From Candidatus Altimarinota bacterium (GTDB lineage: Bacteria; Patescibacteriota; Gracilibacteria; Absconditabacterales; Absconditicoccaceae), in contig WFMP01000099.1 in NCBI GenBank assembly GCA_015489035.1, positions 1-5,777 of the forward strand: 5,777 nucleotides of DNA, written 5' to 3'. Numbering within the stretch: the first letter of the stretch is position 1; the number at the start of each line of letters is the position of its first letter. The position numbers and the translations under genes are program-made. The notes under the pieces are model-generated. The model saw only the letters and a program-made list of their open reading frames with translations. It had not been told where the DNA came from and made no database searches. This document shows, in pieces, positions 1 through 5,777 of the stretch.

Positions 1-885
1 GTAAACCTAAAAAAATATGATTTAGTATTGACTTATTCATGGTATAACAATAATAACCACGGTATATGCGGACATACATTTGAAGTCATAGATTATTTTT
101 GGATTCTTAAAGATCATTTTGATGTTTGTTTATTGATAGCAGATGATATTTCTGAAAATATTTTCATAGACGCTATTAAAAGTAAATATAATTTCACAGA
201 GGATGAAGTAAAAATTATTATTAATTGCACTGTTTTTTCATTGAAACCGTTAGCAGTCTTGTCGAGTAATATTTTATTTACAGACGGTGGCGTAAAAGGA
301 ATGAAAAATACATCATTAATGTATGATAATATGTTTCAATTTAGCTGTGGTAATTTTGACAATAAATACAACACATTAAAAAATGTTTATATTCTTCAAG
401 ATCACCGTGTTTACGAAAAAGCAAAAGTTAATTCGATAAATTATGTTAAAAAAATACTTTTTTCTAAATTAAAAAAAATAAAATCCCATGATGAAAGAAC
501 GTTGATCTATGCTACTAAAAATTGTAGAAATTTATCTGATGAATATTATTATTCGCTTCTAAACAAATATGAAGATAATTTTTTAGTCATTACAAATACT
601 GAAAACAAGCTTTCATTTCAGAGTGACAGAATAACTCAAATAGAAATGCCAGTGCCTGATGTATTTGAAAAATTTAACAAATACATTTATACACCTATTG
701 AAAGACAATTTGACTGCTCGCCTAGATTTATAGCGGAATGCCAATATTATAACATAGAAGTTTTATACGATATTAATTATGTAGATAAAGGTTTAGAAGC
801 AAGACGCGAAGATTTAAAACATATCGAATCTATAAGCTTAAATTCAAATGATGAAATAATACAAATTTTAAAAGAAAATATATGA
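1..885 (+). CDS. Predicted GT-B-like glycosyltransferase, tandem copy 1 (5' end cut by window)
   Basis: The frame is open from base 1. The first residues (VNLKKYDLVLTYSW) align one-for-one with residues 3-16 of the next gene, so the true start should lie about two codons before the window. A TTG at 28 is therefore not the start. The visible part is 294 residues. Motifs shared with copy 2 include NHGICGHTFEV near residues 19-29, NILFTDG, LQDHR, TKNCR, and FDCSPRFIAEC from residue 237. The N-terminal GH..EV.DYF helix and the late SPRF-AE segment followed by a strand resemble the acceptor-side loop and the donor-binding glutamate region of GT-B glycosyltransferases. That is an inference from pattern, not a confirmed family match. 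No signal peptide or membrane segment is visible, so it is probably cytoplasmic. The gene overlaps copy 2 by 4 bp (ATGA). It could instead be an unrelated conserved phage protein. Confidence 0.6.
   Translation, partial: VNLKKYDLVLTYSWYNNNNHGICGHTFEVIDYFWILKDHFDVCLLIADDISENIFIDAIKSKYNFTEDEVKIIINCTVFSLKPLAVLSSNILFTDGGVKGMKNTSLMYDNMFQFSCGNFDNKYNTLKNVYILQDHRVYEKAKVNSINYVKKILFSKLKKIKSHDERTLIYATKNCRNLSDEYYYSLLNKYEDNFLVITNTENKLSFQSDRITQIEMPVPDVFEKFNKYIYTPIERQFDCSPRFIAECQYYNIEVLYDINYVDKGLEARREDLKHIESISLNSNDEIIQILKENI
50..126 (+). repeat. Near-identical 5' block shared by the tandem copies (unit 1)
   Basis: Bases 50-126 match 934-1010 at 76 of 77 positions, the only difference being C115 versus T999. 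The block encodes the NHGICGHTFEV segment through FDV. It is far more conserved, including third positions, than the adjacent middle of the genes. Confidence 0.9.
793..872 (+). repeat. Near-identical 3' block shared by the tandem copies (unit 1)
   Basis: Bases 793-872 match 1668-1747 at 78 of 80 positions (differences at 800/1675 and 825/1700). The block encodes the GLE-RREDLKHIES tail through IIQIL. Identity ends just before the next gene's ribosome binding site. Confidence 0.9.
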
Positions 886-1760
886 TACTAAACTTTAGAA
901 AAACAGAACTCATTATATCATATACCTGGGGAGATAATAACCACGGTATATGCGGACATACATTTGAAGTCATAGATTATTTTTGGATTCTTAAAGATTA
1001 TTTTGATGTTAAAATATTGCTATGTGAAGATATAACTTATAATATTTTTAAATCTGCTATAGAAAACAAATACGACTTTTCCACCGAAGAAGTAAATCTT
1101 ATTATGAATAATACTGTTTTTGAAAATAGACCATATATGATTGTTTGTAAAAATATTTTATTCACGGACGGTGATCTATCCGCAATTAATTACATGAAAA
1201 TTATTTTTGATAAGTGTTTCATATTCGCTTGTGGGGAAAAAGAAATTAAAAATAATCAAAACCCTAAAATTTTTGTACTTCAAGATCACAGAATATATGA
1301 AACAGTTATTACAAATTCTATTGAATACGTCAAAAAAATATTGTTTAGTAGACTTAAATCAATAAACAAGCACAAGAATAAAACTCTTCTATATGGAACT
1401 AAAAATTGTAGAAAATTAGATAAAGATTTTTATAAGTATTTAGAGTCGAAGTACTCAGATGATTTTATATTATTGGTAAACGAGCCAATACGTATATCTA
1501 ACAGATTTCAATTATTGCCTATGCCGGTTGCAAATTTGTTTGAGCAGTTCAACAAATACATATATACTCCGGTGAGCAAACATTTTGATTGTAGCCCACG
1601 TTTTATTGCAGAATGTAAATATTACAATATAGAAGTGGTGTATGAAATAGATTATAAAGATATTGGATTAGAAGTAAGACGCGAAGATTTAAAACATATT
1701 GAATCTATAAGCTTAAATTCAAATGATGAAATAATACAAATTTTAAAGGAGTGTATGTGA
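882..1760 (+). CDS. Predicted GT-B-like glycosyltransferase, tandem copy 2
   Basis: This 292-residue protein is a paralogue of the preceding one, about 55% identical by hand count and close to 80% over the last 79 residues. Copy 1 has one extra residue near the N-terminus (YNNNN versus GDNN) and three more in the 190-215 region. Shared motifs are NHGICGHTFEV (residues 20-30), NILFTDG, LQDHRIYE, NSIEYVKKILFS, TKNCR, NKYIYTP and FDCSPRFIAEC (235-245). The last, with its glutamate at 244, is the best candidate for the donor-binding part of a GT-B fold. The ATG at 882 overlaps the upstream stop as ATGA and has only a weak A-rich AAAAGA element before it, which suggests translational coupling. The last codons (AAG GAG) supply the ribosome binding site of the next gene. 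The glycosyltransferase role is inferred; the paralogy is directly visible. Confidence 0.6.
   Translation: MILNFRKTELIISYTWGDNNHGICGHTFEVIDYFWILKDYFDVKILLCEDITYNIFKSAIENKYDFSTEEVNLIMNNTVFENRPYMIVCKNILFTDGDLSAINYMKIIFDKCFIFACGEKEIKNNQNPKIFVLQDHRIYETVITNSIEYVKKILFSRLKSINKHKNKTLLYGTKNCRKLDKDFYKYLESKYSDDFILLVNEPIRISNRFQLLPMPVANLFEQFNKYIYTPVSKHFDCSPRFIAECKYYNIEVVYEIDYKDIGLEVRREDLKHIESISLNSNDEIIQILKECM
934..1010 (+). repeat. Near-identical 5' block shared by the tandem copies (unit 2)
   Basis: This is the second unit of the direct repeat that begins at base 50, offset by 884 bp, with a single mismatch over 77 bp. Similarity drops sharply just upstream of 934 and just after 1010. Confidence 0.9.
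1668..1747 (+). repeat. Near-identical 3' block shared by the tandem copies (unit 2)
   Basis: This is the second unit of the direct repeat at 793-872. The offset is 875 bp rather than 884 bp, because copy 2 is nine bases shorter in the diverged section between the two repeat blocks. Confidence 0.9.
1746..1751 (+). promoter_or_regulatory. Ribosome binding site AAGGAG that fixes the GTG start at 1757
   Basis: AAGGAG lies at 1746-1751, five bases before GTG 1757. An in-frame GTG at 1751 would overlap this element and so cannot use it. The start at 1757 also gives a 4-bp GTGA overlap with the upstream stop, matching the pattern of neighbouring junctions. Confidence 0.75.
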
Positions 1761-2353
1761 ATCTTAGTATTTTGTTATTGACGCACAAAAGACCGAACTT
1801 ATTTAATAGATGTTTATCATCTGCACTCGTCGACATACCTAAAAATGTTGAAATTCTAGTGAACAACGATAGTAATGATATTGTTGAAGTAAAACATCCA
1901 CAGGTTAGTTATTTCTACTATAAAAACTCTGATCTTTCCAAAGTGTATAAACATTTATTTGATTTGAGTACGAAAGATTACATTTATTATTTGGAAGATG
2001 ATGACGTATTATCAAAATTATTCTACAAATATATTGATCTAAGTTATGATTTAAATTTCTTAAATTATACTCCAGTGGATATGCATGATTTTAAAGCCAA
2101 ATTCAAAATAGAAACGACCAATGATTTATTCCAACTATCTCAGATTATTTTTAAAAAAGATTTATTGACTAATTTTCCAACTGGAAATTATAGAGATAAC
2201 GATTGGTATTTATTCCAAACGGTTTTAAAAAACGCTAAAACTATTAATCTAATTAAACAAAGACTTTTTAGACAAACCACTGATGGAAATGATAATATAA
2301 GTTTTGGTGATAACAAATGGGAGCTAAATCCAAATTGTAAAGGCAAAATATGA
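1757..2353 (+). CDS. Short family 2 (GT-A) glycosyltransferase
   Basis: The protein is 198 residues from the GTG at 1757. The start is LSILLLTHKRPN (residues 3-14), the usual first strand of GT2 enzymes with its basic -KRP- turn. ILVNNDSND (33-41) is the second nucleotide-binding strand. YIYYLEDDDVL (75-85) carries the DxD-type metal and nucleotide-sugar site at D81-D83. A later RDNDW (146-150) sits where GT2 proteins often have the acceptor-side catalytic acid. The expected reaction is inverting transfer of a sugar from a nucleotide sugar. At 198 residues it is shorter than most GT2 enzymes and holds little beyond the GT-A core; no membrane anchor is visible. It overlaps the upstream gene by GTGA and the downstream gene by ATGA. 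The family call is firm; the sugar and acceptor are unknown. Confidence 0.85.
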   Translation: MNLSILLLTHKRPNLFNRCLSSALVDIPKNVEILVNNDSNDIVEVKHPQVSYFYYKNSDLSKVYKHLFDLSTKDYIYYLEDDDVLSKLFYKYIDLSYDLNFLNYTPVDMHDFKAKFKIETTNDLFQLSQIIFKKDLLTNFPTGNYRDNDWYLFQTVLKNAKTINLIKQRLFRQTTDGNDNISFGDNKWELNPNCKGKI

Positions 2354-3141
2354 CGCAAATAAACAGTATAAATTTAACTATTGAGCTTACGAATTTTTGT
2401 AATTTTTCTTGCTCATATTGTTCTCAAGGTTTAAATCATAGTAATAAAGAAATGATGAATATTACTTATTTTAAAAGAAATTTATTATTATTTAAAAGAG
2501 AATGTGAAAGAAAAGGAATTAAAAAATATTTTTTTATAATTCAAGGTGGTGAATTAAGTGTTTTTGGGAAGCAAATATACCCGTATCTTAAAATTATTAA
2601 TACGTTATTTGACGACAAATCTGTTAGATTAGTTTTTCCTACAAATTTTTCTGGTAATTTGAATTTTTATAAAGATGTAATAAATATATATAAAAATTCA
2701 AATATACTGTTTATACTTAACATTAGTCTACATTTACAATTATTAGAAATAAATTATAAATCAAAATTATTAACAATTCAAGAATATTTAGACAAATTAA
2801 ATTCAAGAAGCGTTGTTATAGAAGTATCTATATTAAGAATACCAGATTTTGAAACTATTTATAAAGAATTTATAGATTTTATACATAATGAAACAGAAAT
2901 TTTATATTTTTTTGACGAATTAGATGAAAACGACACTTCTCCAGTTAATTTATTATATTGTAGGCTAACATTAAATGGATTTGTGGATAATATAGATAAA
3001 GGTCAAATTCAATCATTACCATTTAGAATAAATACACAAATACTCAGTAAAGAACACACTATACATCAGGCGGAAATTGAAAATAAAAGGAAAATAAGTT
3101 ATGAAAATGAACTCGAATTACTCAAAACTGCAAGGAGATAA
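2350..3141 (+). CDS. Radical SAM protein without auxiliary-cluster cysteines
   Basis: This 263-residue protein has the radical SAM signature C17-x3-C21-x2-C24, with Tyr before the third Cys. The three cysteines bind the [4Fe-4S] cluster that cleaves S-adenosylmethionine. The SAM-amino-group motif GGE follows at 66-68, then PTNFSGN where related enzymes have TNGS. After residue 24 only C52 and C204 remain, so no second cluster like that proposed for the next two enzymes is likely. The C-terminal ~50 residues are polar and charged. The ATG overlaps the upstream stop (ATGA) and is preceded by AAAGG at 2339-2343, six bases away. The gene looks even more AT-rich than its neighbours, which may mean a separate origin. 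QueE-like or rSAM peptide-modifying activity cannot be told apart; the substrate is unknown. Confidence 0.85.
   Translation: MTQINSINLTIELTNFCNFSCSYCSQGLNHSNKEMMNITYFKRNLLLFKRECERKGIKKYFFIIQGGELSVFGKQIYPYLKIINTLFDDKSVRLVFPTNFSGNLNFYKDVINIYKNSNILFILNISLHLQLLEINYKSKLLTIQEYLDKLNSRSVVIEVSILRIPDFETIYKEFIDFIHNETEILYFFDELDENDTSPVNLLYCRLTLNGFVDNIDKGQIQSLPFRINTQILSKEHTIHQAEIENKRKISYENELELLKTARR
3087..3091 (+). promoter_or_regulatory. Candidate ribosome binding site AAGGA for the ATG at 3101
   Basis: AAGGA lies nine bases before ATG 3101. It competes with a stronger AAGGAG at 3132-3137, which would serve a later in-frame TTG at 3149 with an 11-base gap. Confidence 0.4.
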
Positions 3142-4099
3142 AGGTCATTTGGTAGACAGACTTTATGTTCATTGGGATGTTAGCACACAATGTCAATTAA
3201 AATGTGATTATTGCTACGCTATTAAACAATACGAGCCTAACGGTGAATGGGGAAAGTTAGATTCTTGGGCAAGACAAAAATTGATCATATATGCGTTGTC
3301 GAGAAGTAAATTGCCTGTTTTTCTAGGGTTTCAAGGCGGTGAACCAACTATACATCCTAGGTTTTTTGAATTGTTAGAATTGTCATGGAACGCTATTGAA
3401 AAACACGATGCTTCTCGTTTATATGTTACCACAAATTCACTTCAAACTGTAGAGTTTTTCCAGAATTATCCTAGAATAGAACACTTTAAAAATTCTATAA
3501 AACCTAATGGACATCCTAAATTACTATTTTTATGGAGTGTTCATTTTGATTATATCGAAAAATATAAGGATTTTATTAAAAAAGTTTTAATAATACAAGA
3601 AAAGGGTTACAGAAGTAAGGTAAATGTTATGCTACACCCAAATCCAGAACATTGGCCATTCATACATAAAATTATAAATGAATTAATGAAACATGATGTT
3701 GAAATGCACCCACATTTTCTTTATGATGACGGGGATATGCATAAAATACATAATTATACTCCGGAATTTTACAAAGAATTTAGTTATTTAAAAGAAGAAA
3801 AATTATTTGATTCAAAAATATTATATTGGGATAAGAATAAAACAGAAGAAGCAAATTTTTATACAGACTATGAATTTTATAATAAAGATTTAGCACATTT
3901 TAATGGTTGGGACTGTTTTAATAATAATTATGAAATAAATTATAAAGGGTTCGTTCAGCAATTTTGTTTTAATATTAGTGCAGATTTAACTAAAAACTTT
4001 AGATTTTTTGAAAATATAACAGAAATTAAACCTAAAGTGTGTCCTCACAATGGATGTTACTGCGATGGTTTATTAAAAATTAAGAAAGGACTTAAATGA
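3101..4099 (+). CDS. Radical SAM enzyme with SPASM/twitch-like C-terminal cysteine motif
   Basis: The 332-residue protein carries the radical SAM signature C31-x3-C35-x2-C38 (Tyr37 before the last Cys) and GGEP at 79-82 for SAM binding. An FLGFQGGEPTIHP strand-loop is typical of SPASM/twitch radical SAM enzymes. The C-terminus has C272-x16-C289-x24-C314-x4-C319, plus C321, able to bind one auxiliary [4Fe-4S] cluster. The next gene has exactly the same four-Cys spacing. Enzymes of this kind oxidise or cross-link peptides or act on carbohydrate-like substrates; which applies here is unknown. The start at 3101 overlaps the upstream gene by 41 bp, unlike the 4-bp overlaps elsewhere. The TTG at 3149 behind AAGGAG would remove the poorly structured first 16 residues and begin three residues before the first core strand. 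I keep the ATG but regard the start as open. Confidence 0.88.
   Translation: MKMNSNYSKLQGDKGHLVDRLYVHWDVSTQCQLKCDYCYAIKQYEPNGEWGKLDSWARQKLIIYALSRSKLPVFLGFQGGEPTIHPRFFELLELSWNAIEKHDASRLYVTTNSLQTVEFFQNYPRIEHFKNSIKPNGHPKLLFLWSVHFDYIEKYKDFIKKVLIIQEKGYRSKVNVMLHPNPEHWPFIHKIINELMKHDVEMHPHFLYDDGDMHKIHNYTPEFYKEFSYLKEEKLFDSKILYWDKNKTEEANFYTDYEFYNKDLAHFNGWDCFNNNYEINYKGFVQQFCFNISADLTKNFRFFENITEIKPKVCPHNGCYCDGLLKIKKGLK
3132..3137 (+). promoter_or_regulatory. AAGGAG element next to the upstream stop, possible alternative start signal
   Basis: This strong Shine-Dalgarno sequence sits right at the end of the upstream gene. It precedes TTG 3149, in frame with the second radical SAM gene, by 11 bases. That spacing is longer than ideal, so its use is uncertain. 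Confidence 0.4.
4084..4090 (+). promoter_or_regulatory. Ribosome binding site GAAAGGA for the third radical SAM gene
   Basis: GAAAGGA ends five bases before the ATG at 4096, inside the last codons of the upstream gene. Together with the ATGA overlap this supports the start and coupled translation. Confidence 0.6.
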
Positions 4100-4941
4100 G
4101 AATTGAAATTCGACTTAATGAAATATGTAATTTTAATTGTCCTTATTGTAAGGATTTGCATAATAATAATATTCCTATTGTTAAATTAGAACTCAAAAAC
4201 TATGAAAAATTATTTAAACAATTTGACAAATTAGAATTTTTTATTTTTGGTGGTGAGCCTACTCTACACCCTGATATAGTTAAGTTTGTATCTTTATGTA
4301 AAAAGTATTCAGACAGAATTATTATTCAAACAAATGGTTCAAATCCTGATGTAATTAAGAAATTAATTAATGAATATTCTGGAATAATAATAAATTATTC
4401 ATACCATCCGTCAAATACGACATTATCGGAGTTTATTAAAAATATTAAAGCAAATAATATGTCAACTTTAGGAGAAATAGCAGTAATGGATATGCCTAGA
4501 AAAAACATCAAAGAGTATAAAAAGTTGAAAATGCTATTTACGAATAATGTACAATATTATCCGATATTGCCTAAAACATTAGATAAATTACCAAGTTCTG
4601 AACATCTAAGATCATTAGAAAATGACCCAGATTTTGACTTGATAAAAAATGATTGGGCATTTACTAAATTACATCATGGATATAGCAATTATGAAATATG
4701 GCGAGACAATATTTTAAGTTACGGTAAATTATGTACTATAGAATTTCATAGTATGTTTATTCAAAATAATTTAATTTATAAATGTTTTAGTGATATTTTT
4801 AACGATACAGCAGGAATACCGTTAGAAAATTACACTTATCAACCTACTAATAAAATTTGTCATAATCAAAATTGTTGGTTTGATAGTATGTTTTGGGATA
4901 GTAGTCAAAATATAAATAAATTAAAAGAAACGGAGTTTTAA
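4096..4941 (+). CDS. Radical SAM enzyme with matching auxiliary cysteine motif
   Basis: This 281-residue protein begins directly with the first core strand, followed by C11-x3-C15-x2-C18 (CNFNCPYC) and FGGEPTLHP (51-59, GGEP at 52-55). QTNGS matches the usual TNG strand of the radical SAM barrel, and NYSYHP fits the later SxH strand. C-terminal cysteines are C213-x16-C230-x24-C255-x4-C260, the same spacing as in the preceding enzyme, with little other similarity in the intervening residues. This supports a common ancestral fold with one auxiliary iron-sulfur cluster. The short N-terminus leaves no room for a separate peptide-binding RRE domain. The ATG overlaps the upstream stop as ATGA. The two enzymes may perform successive steps or bind related substrates; the actual reaction cannot be inferred from sequence. 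Confidence 0.88.
   Translation: MRIEIRLNEICNFNCPYCKDLHNNNIPIVKLELKNYEKLFKQFDKLEFFIFGGEPTLHPDIVKFVSLCKKYSDRIIIQTNGSNPDVIKKLINEYSGIIINYSYHPSNTTLSEFIKNIKANNMSTLGEIAVMDMPRKNIKEYKKLKMLFTNNVQYYPILPKTLDKLPSSEHLRSLENDPDFDLIKNDWAFTKLHHGYSNYEIWRDNILSYGKLCTIEFHSMFIQNNLIYKCFSDIFNDTAGIPLENYTYQPTNKICHNQNCWFDSMFWDSSQNINKLKETEF
4931..4935 (+). promoter_or_regulatory. Ribosome binding site CGGAG for the 190-aa unknown
   Basis: A GGAG core lies six bases before the ATG at 4942, within the last codons of the preceding gene, which supports this start. Confidence 0.55.
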
Positions 4942-5514
4942 ATGTCGGATGTAAGAATAGAAATTTCAGATACAGAAATATCACTGAAAGAAGAAAGACT
5001 ACAAATTATAGCAGATAGTAAACTCAATGAATTATGTGCATCTGTTGGTTTGAATATCGACTTAAATACATTTCAAGATTATGATTATAAAGACTTGAAA
5101 ACAGATTTAGTTAATTTTAATAGTGATGGAAAATATACTCTATCTAATAATTCATTGGATATTTTAACACCAAAATTGGAAGATAAGAATTTTTATAAAA
5201 TTCAAAATACATTAATATCTAATCCAAAAGCCAAAATAGATGATAATATTGTTACTTTTTTTAAAAATTGTCCTTTTAAAGAGGATTTAGTATTCAAAAA
5301 TTATTTAAGCGTAAATTTTGCAGATTTACTTTTTGATCACATTTTAACAGTAGGAATGGTGCCCGTACTAAATAGCATCATTTTGTTTCGAAATTATTGT
5401 TTTGTGTTAAAACCTTTTTTAAATAGTTTTGAAGAAGAAACAAATTTTTTAAAAGCTTTTGGTGATGGCATACAAAAAACCGCATATCCACGTTATTTTA
5501 TTAAAGATTATTAG
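4942..5514 (+). CDS. Unrecognised 190-aa protein between two radical SAM genes
   Basis: I do not recognise this protein. Its ATG follows the preceding TAA directly, with GGAG six bases before it, so it belongs to the same transcript. The N-terminal ~50 residues are acidic and probably helical (residues 11-38), residues 40-100 are Asn/Asp/Lys-rich and polar, and residues 120-160 are the most hydrophobic section, including VGMVPVLNSIILF. That section contains Asp and His and is not a convincing membrane helix. Three cysteines (C32, C110, C153) are scattered and form no metal-binding motif. There is no signal peptide or leader-core layout, and at 190 residues it is long for a ribosomal peptide precursor. 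Placement between radical SAM genes makes it a candidate partner, carrier or substrate protein, which is inference only. Confidence 0.75.
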   Translation: MSDVRIEISDTEISLKEERLQIIADSKLNELCASVGLNIDLNTFQDYDYKDLKTDLVNFNSDGKYTLSNNSLDILTPKLEDKNFYKIQNTLISNPKAKIDDNIVTFFKNCPFKEDLVFKNYLSVNFADLLFDHILTVGMVPVLNSIILFRNYCFVLKPFLNSFEEETNFLKAFGDGIQKTAYPRYFIKDY

Positions 5515-5777
5515 TGATAACATTAGAAAAAACTGATATTATTGTTTGCGTTGAATGGTTTACTCAATTTAATCTTAAATGTGATTTTTGCTATAATTTT
5601 TTAAATACCACCATAAAAAATAACAAACAAGGCAATTTCGATATAGTGCCTCATCTAAATAATTTATTGGGTAAAAAAATATTTATGGAAGCAGGTGGAG
5701 AATTGCTACTAGCTCCTTACTTTTTAGAATTAATGATTTATAAACAAAAAACAATTAAAGATTATAAAGGTGTGATA
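5514..5777 (+). CDS. Radical SAM-like protein with first cluster Cys replaced by Phe (3' end cut by window)
   Basis: This open frame runs from GTG 5514 to the window end (88 codons seen). The GTG shares one base with the preceding TAG stop (TAGTG); the frame is closed by TAA at 5502-5504, and no other usual start lies between. A weak AAAGA at 5503-5507 is the only ribosome-binding candidate. VEWFTQFNLKCDFCY (13-27) aligns with HWDVSTQCQLKCDYCY of the 332-residue enzyme upstream and keeps C23 and C26. The first cluster cysteine is F19 (TTT at 5568-5570). IFMEAGGELLLAP (56-68) keeps the GGE motif at 61-63. It is clearly of radical SAM ancestry, but whether it binds a normal [4Fe-4S] cluster is doubtful. 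C12 is seven residues earlier and could only substitute if the loop moves. A sequencing error (TGT to TTT) is possible. Confidence 0.72.
   Translation, partial: MITLEKTDIIVCVEWFTQFNLKCDFCYNFLNTTIKNNKQGNFDIVPHLNNLLGKKIFMEAGGELLLAPYFLELMIYKQKTIKDYKGVI

Noticed and set aside
28..30. TTG as start codon of the first gene
   Set aside because: The reading frame is open to base 1 and the upstream residues align with the N-terminus of the paralogue, so the gene starts before the window.
440..482. Poly-A and poly-T runs in copy 1 as possible programmed frameshift or disrupted gene
   Set aside because: The frame continues intact through them and aligns with copy 2, and such runs are expected at this base composition.
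1751..1753. GTG as start codon of the GT2 gene
   Set aside because: It overlaps the AAGGAG ribosome binding site; the in-frame GTG six bases later has correct spacing and the usual 4-bp overlap.
4942..5514. The 190-aa protein as a ribosomal peptide (RiPP) precursor
   Set aside because: It is long, has no leader/core boundary, no Cys-, Gly- or Ser/Thr-rich core and no repeats, so the call cannot be supported beyond its neighbourhood.
5500..5520. Frameshift or read-through fusion of the 190-aa protein with the radical SAM-like protein
   Set aside because: The TAGTG overlap is an ordinary coupled stop/start and there is no slippery heptamer or clear downstream structure at the site.
1..5777. 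CRISPR array, tRNA, terminator or genes on the minus strand
   Set aside because: No spaced short repeats, cloverleaf, GC-rich hairpin with a T-run, or convincing minus-strand coding was seen; the whole window is covered by + strand genes.

Overview
This 5,777-bp window is strongly AT-rich (roughly a quarter to 30% G+C by eye). All genes lie on the + strand and run almost without gaps: most junctions are 4-bp ATGA/GTGA overlaps, one is a direct abutment, and one stop and start share a single base. There are no RNA genes, no integrase or transposase, no recognisable promoter or terminator, and no intergenic stretch longer than a few bases. TAA, TGA and TAG stops are all used, so the standard bacterial code fits. 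Compact, AT-rich, one-directional genes of this content suggest a tailed phage (possibly a marine T4-like or other large phage) or an AT-rich bacterial surface-polysaccharide island. No structural or replication gene is present to decide between them.

Layout: (1) 1-1760 holds two tandem paralogues of a predicted GT-B-like glycosyltransferase family. The first lacks about two codons at the window edge. The copies are nearly identical in DNA at both ends but much diverged in the middle. (2) 1757-2353 is a short family-2 (GT-A) glycosyltransferase whose start is fixed at GTG 1757 by its ribosome binding site. (3) 2350-4941 holds three consecutive radical SAM enzymes. The second and third share a C-terminal cysteine pattern with identical spacing (C-x16-C-x24-C-x4-C), suggesting one auxiliary iron-sulfur cluster; the first lacks it. 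(4) 4942-5514 encodes a 190-aa protein I do not recognise. (5) 5514 to the window end is the start of a fourth radical SAM-like protein whose first cluster cysteine is replaced by Phe (F-x3-C-x2-C).

Taken together this looks like a single co-translated biosynthetic cassette combining sugar transfer with several radical SAM reactions. Plausible roles are making or modifying an unusual sugar or glycan, modifying a nucleotide or DNA base, or modifying a peptide or protein. The substrate cannot be read from the sequence. The points most worth following are the shared auxiliary-cluster motif, the Cys-to-Phe radical SAM homologue next to an orphan protein, and the mosaic tandem duplication.
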